DNA from: JAGOEF01 sp964511665
GTDB lineage: Bacteria; Bacteroidota; Bacteroidia; Bacteroidales; ML635J-15
Direction of reading: 5' to 3'
DNA length: 64,000 bases
NCBI GenBank assembly: GCA_964511665.1
Contig: CAZEHA010000013.1
Coordinates: forward strand, 7,967-71,966
Program-made: the position numbers and the translations under genes
Notes under the pieces: model-generated
Seen by the model: the letters and a program-made list of their open reading frames with translations, nothing else
The model's database searches: none
Told to the model about the DNA's origin: nothing
In this document: positions 61,193-64,000 of the stretch, in pieces
Numbering within the stretch: position 1 is the stretch's first letter
Layout of the letters: each line of letters begins with the position of its first letter

Positions 61193-61751
61193 TATCGATT
61201 ATTACAAATGTGTTTCCATCTTTATCATTTTGCTTTTACTGCTTGTTTTTGCCATTTTCGAATGTGAAATTATCAATTGCGAAAATTGGCTTTATGAGGT
61301 GATGTCACTCTTCAATCGTTCAATTTGCACAACACGTTGAACAATAATTTCGATAATTAGTAATTCAAAGGTGCAATATGTTGCTGTTTTATTATGCTCG
61401 CTAAATGGTCGGGAACCTGTTTCACATCACCCTTACCATGCCGCTACGATACCCGAGCCTGTGGCTTTTTCGTGAAGATACGATATTCCTTTGTTGAAAG
61501 AATTTGAATTTAATTAATGAATGATGCAACCAAAACCATTTGATTTGCGTATAAGTTATATTATCCTTGTAGGATTGAACAAAACAAAAAAGAGCACAGG
61601 GCTTGTGACCCTTGTGCCCTTAGAAAAATAAAAAGGTAAACAAATGTAAGCTATTAATTAAAACCGAATTACCACAGTCAAGTTTTTTATACATGCGGGC
61701 ATATTACAATTGATTAATTGGTTTTAATAGTTTACTTTTAATGATGATTTT
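61193..61751. other. Gene-free stretch with a terminator-like hairpin
   Basis: This 559-base stretch has no credible coding frame or RNA motif. At 61591-61619 a hairpin on the minus strand (GCACA-a-GGG / CCC-TGTGC, with one bulge) is followed by a T run, like an intrinsic terminator for a minus-strand transcript. No gene is present upstream on that strand. Around 61400-61490 the base composition is a little higher in G+C than its surroundings, but its translation is broken by stops in all frames. It may be a remnant of a deleted gene. Confidence 0.5.
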
Positions 61752-62552
61752 ATGAAAAATAAATTAATAATATGGGTATTGCTGGTGCTGGGGGTATTGA
61801 GCGCCAGGGGACAGGGAGCTTCGACCTGCCCGTTTGTGTATATGGAAGATAATACGCTGATGTATCAGGGAGAGCCATACAATGTGAAGGCGGTAAATGT
61901 GGCAAAGTTTTTAGTGGCAGACGAAAACAGGGAATCGAAATGGGCACTGTTTGACTTGTACCGGCTGGACCGCGATAATGCCAACGCACGCAGGGTGCTG
62001 GGGGTAATCGGTGAAATGACAGATTGCACCGACTTAGACTTTGCAGCCGAAACAGAAGACTTTATCAACTTGCAACATGTGTTGCTTGATGTTGAAGCCG
62101 GGGTTATAAGCGCTGAAGATGCGGTTGAAGAGAATGAAGCTCTGATTGTAAGTATTGCTCACACTGAATCTTATGCCGGGCAAGTGGCGGCACAACTGCT
62201 GTTGGCAGAGGCAGGCATTGAACCATATTATGAAGTAGTACGATTACCGGAAACGGTGATGGATGCAAAATCGGCGAAAATTTCTGCGATGGAAAGCAAT
62301 ACAATAACCGTTAATGTAGATATTATTAACATTTACCCGAACCCTACGGATGGACAGATAAACATTGAATATGCATTGTTTAAAACCCCTACAAATAAAT
62401 TTATCGAAATTTATACAGTTTCGGGAAGTATAGTTGACAGGCTTGAACTCAGGCAAAATGTGGGATTTGTATGTTACAGTAAGGCCTTGCCATCAGGATT
62501 GTATTTGGTTAAGGTTGGTGATAATTTTTCGCAAAAAATTGAGGTAAAGTAG
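61752..62552 (+). CDS. Small secreted protein with T9SS sorting domain
   Basis: A 266-residue protein with a signal peptide ('LIIWVLLVLGVLSARGQ'). An acidic helical part follows (about residues 25-175, 'NLQHVLLDVEAGVISAEDAVEEN ... AAQLLLAEAGIEPYYEVVRLP'). The T9SS sorting domain begins 'IINIYPNPTDGQINIEYAL' and ends 'LPSGLYLVKVGDNFSQKIEV'. The first 120 bases are richer in G+C and in CTG/GGG codons than neighbours. The helical part reads like the C-terminal region of a larger surface protein, so this may be a shortened version; no function can be given. Confidence 0.85.
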   Translation: MKNKLIIWVLLVLGVLSARGQGASTCPFVYMEDNTLMYQGEPYNVKAVNVAKFLVADENRESKWALFDLYRLDRDNANARRVLGVIGEMTDCTDLDFAAETEDFINLQHVLLDVEAGVISAEDAVEENEALIVSIAHTESYAGQVAAQLLLAEAGIEPYYEVVRLPETVMDAKSAKISAMESNTITVNVDIINIYPNPTDGQINIEYALFKTPTNKFIEIYTVSGSIVDRLELRQNVGFVCYSKALPSGLYLVKVGDNFSQKIEVK

Positions 62553-62609
62553 AATAACCCAGGCAACAGCATAGAAATTATTATGCTGTTGCCTATATTA
62601 ATTTTTAAA

Positions 62610-64000
62610 ATGAGAATGAGGCTATTCATGTTTTTTTTTGTAATTTCCCTATGTGCCAACGCACAGGAAACAGTGAGATTTAATTATAATTATCCTTATC
62701 CATGGCAATACGATTGTAATTCGATGATTGCAATTGATAGTACATATTACTTGGTTGGCAACATAGCTCGATTTACAGAGAGTTGTGGATATAGCTTATA
62801 TGGGTATCATGTATCAGTTATTAATAAACATGGTATTCGGGATACTACCATTATCTTTGATAAGTGTGGTGAAGATACTTATATAGGTTTGGGTAGTTCG
62901 ATGAATTATATAAATGACACCATTGTTGTTGTCGGAGATATTCAAACCAATAACCAGTGGCAGCTTTTTATATTGAAGCTAGATTATGAGTTGGACACAA
63001 TTAATGTAGATTATTACATGAATGACACTTTAACTAAACGAATGGTTAGTTTTTCTTTTGATTGGGACAATAATATTATTTTTTGTGGTCAAACCGACAG
63101 CAGCTACAATGAAATTGCAAATCCTGCACCGGACGAAACATATACAAAATCTTATTTATATAAGGTGTCGCCATCGGGAGAAACGATATGGAAGAAGTCG
63201 TACCCGATAACCAATTGCAGCAGCGGTTGCTGGTCATATTTTCGTAAAGTTGTTAGCACTTATGATAAAGGATATATTGCAATTGGTTATTTTCATAGTG
63301 TGCATGGTAGAAACATTGTAGTAAAAGTTGACAGCTTAGGCAACCAGAAATGGGTGAAGTTTTACGGCAACCCAAATTACAACAATCCAAACTTGATGGA
63401 CATTGTTGAAACTGAGGACTCTTGCATCGTGGTATGTGGAGCCTACACCTACGGAGAAACCGGCGGTGGCTTGTATCCCTACGACGGCTGGCTTATAAAA
63501 TTAGATAAGGATGGGAATGAGAAGTGGAACCGGAAACATAGGGATTATGTGTATGGGTCTACAGATTGGAGAGACACGATTTATTCATTTTATTATGGAT
63601 TGGTTGAAAAACCAAATCATGATATTCTTGCAATATGCGGAACAAGGTCGGATGATGAACACAACTACATTGGTGAAAGATTTAGATTACGTTGCTTAGA
63701 TAGTAGCGGAAACAAAAAATGGGATAAGGTTTTTACCTCTGTTGGCAATCAACAAGGCCCATTGTGGCCCAATAGTATATGTTTAACTGATGATGGTGGC
63801 ATTGCCATTGCCGGCTGGGGAGAAATATATTACTGGAATGAACAAAACCAATGGACAAGTGACCAACGTATTTTCCTGATAAAAACCGACAGTTTGGGCA
63901 ACGATGTGGAAACCACAATACGGCCTATTGCGGCACATCCTATAGGTAAATTTGAGTTGGTGTGCTACCCCAACCCGGCAAGCGGGGAGTTTTGGGTGGA
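62610..64000 (+). CDS. Secreted beta-propeller-like protein with T9SS domain (3' truncated)
   Basis: The frame runs open from the ATG at 62610 to the window end (463 residues visible). A signal peptide ('LFMFFFVISLCANAQ') is followed by repeated blocks such as 'YKVSPSGETIWKKSYP', 'VKVDSLGNQKWVKFYG', 'IKLDKDGNEKWNRKH' and 'LRCLDSSGNKKWDKVF'. Each block contains a strand, a short Asp/Gly loop and 'W'. This is the pattern of six- or seven-bladed propellers common in Bacteroidota surface proteins. At the very end 'ELVCYPNPASGEFWV' starts a T9SS sorting domain, so only its C-terminal part is missing. Substrate or ligand unknown. Confidence 0.87.
   Translation, partial: MRMRLFMFFFVISLCANAQETVRFNYNYPYPWQYDCNSMIAIDSTYYLVGNIARFTESCGYSLYGYHVSVINKHGIRDTTIIFDKCGEDTYIGLGSSMNYINDTIVVVGDIQTNNQWQLFILKLDYELDTINVDYYMNDTLTKRMVSFSFDWDNNIIFCGQTDSSYNEIANPAPDETYTKSYLYKVSPSGETIWKKSYPITNCSSGCWSYFRKVVSTYDKGYIAIGYFHSVHGRNIVVKVDSLGNQKWVKFYGNPNYNNPNLMDIVETEDSCIVVCGAYTYGETGGGLYPYDGWLIKLDKDGNEKWNRKHRDYVYGSTDWRDTIYSFYYGLVEKPNHDILAICGTRSDDEHNYIGERFRLRCLDSSGNKKWDKVFTSVGNQQGPLWPNSICLTDDGGIAIAGWGEIYYWNEQNQWTSDQRIFLIKTDSLGNDVETTIRPIAAHPIGKFELVCYPNPASGEFWV

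Noticed and set aside
61400..61490. Possible remnant of a minus-strand coding sequence
   Set aside because: Short amino-acid runs such as 'KGISYLHEKATGSG' and 'GDVKQVPDHLASIIKQ' occur in different frames with stops between; no family is recognised, so a pseudogene is not claimed.
1..64000. rRNA, tRNA, CRISPR arrays, insertion sequences and phage genes
   Set aside because: No cloverleaf with CCA end, repeat-spacer array, transposase, integrase or phage structural gene was seen by reading the intergenic stretches and the translations. A tRNAscan-SE run could still find a missed tRNA.

Overview
The window is chromosomal DNA from a member of the Bacteroidota, most likely a Bacteroidales/Marinilabiliales-type anaerobe or environmental relative; I cannot name the genus. 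Four signs support this. Six predicted secreted proteins carry, or begin, a C-terminal type IX secretion system (T9SS) sorting domain of the 'YPNP' kind. T9SS-associated proteins are present: a PorE-like TPR/beta-propeller/OmpA protein and two GldM-C-like proteins. MurF and alanine racemase are fused. Promoters fit the Bacteroidota form TAnnTTTG with an upstream TTG/TTTG about 18-21 bases away. Most of the sequence is dense housekeeping chromosome with no IS, phage, CRISPR, rRNA or tRNA.

0-16.7 kb: the 3' end of a response regulator; a divergent actin-like (FtsA/PilM-type) protein and an unrecognised coiled-coil protein; a BatA-type von Willebrand A membrane protein; the PorE-like protein; the threonine-to-glycine pair tdh/kbl on opposite strands; a CASTOR/POLLUX-type ion channel; and two large secreted proteins, one with six tandem repeats. 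16.7-32.5 kb: clpB; the p-aminobenzoate genes (pabA opposite pabB-pabC); an FKBP lipoprotein; pyrB-pyrI followed by a secreted serpin; a cysteine-rich lipoprotein; the CCA-adding enzyme; thioredoxin; a secreted cyanophycinase-like S51 peptidase; lgt and rarA. 32.5-38.6 kb: a tight minus-strand operon aroB-aroA-aroC followed by an AddB-like nuclease. It supplies the chorismate that the pab genes use.

38.7-48.4 kb: a secreted PHP metallohydrolase; a BlaI/M56-TonB regulatory pair whose promoter carries two matching inverted repeats; a roughly 500-base, GC-richer gene-free block with its own promoter, many hairpins and an intrinsic terminator, which I interpret as a structured non-coding RNA; a large T9SS protein; and a tdk-murF/alr-glycosyltransferase operon. 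48.5-64 kb: a Bacteroidota-type hypothetical, an M28 peptidase and rsmI; the tandem GldM-C-like genes; a lysine-2,3-aminomutase-family radical SAM enzyme; an ankyrin protein; a sugar MFS transporter; a glycosyltransferase; a lipoprotein; panB and an RluA-type pseudouridine synthase; a fluoride riboswitch with crcB; and two T9SS-sorted proteins, the last cut off by the window end.

The best candidates for new biology are the non-coding RNA near 42.0-42.5 kb, the actin-like protein at 0.5-1.5 kb, the GldM-C-like pair, and the serpin with a predicted Lys-Ser reactive site. All functional calls come from reading motifs and translations; no database search was run.
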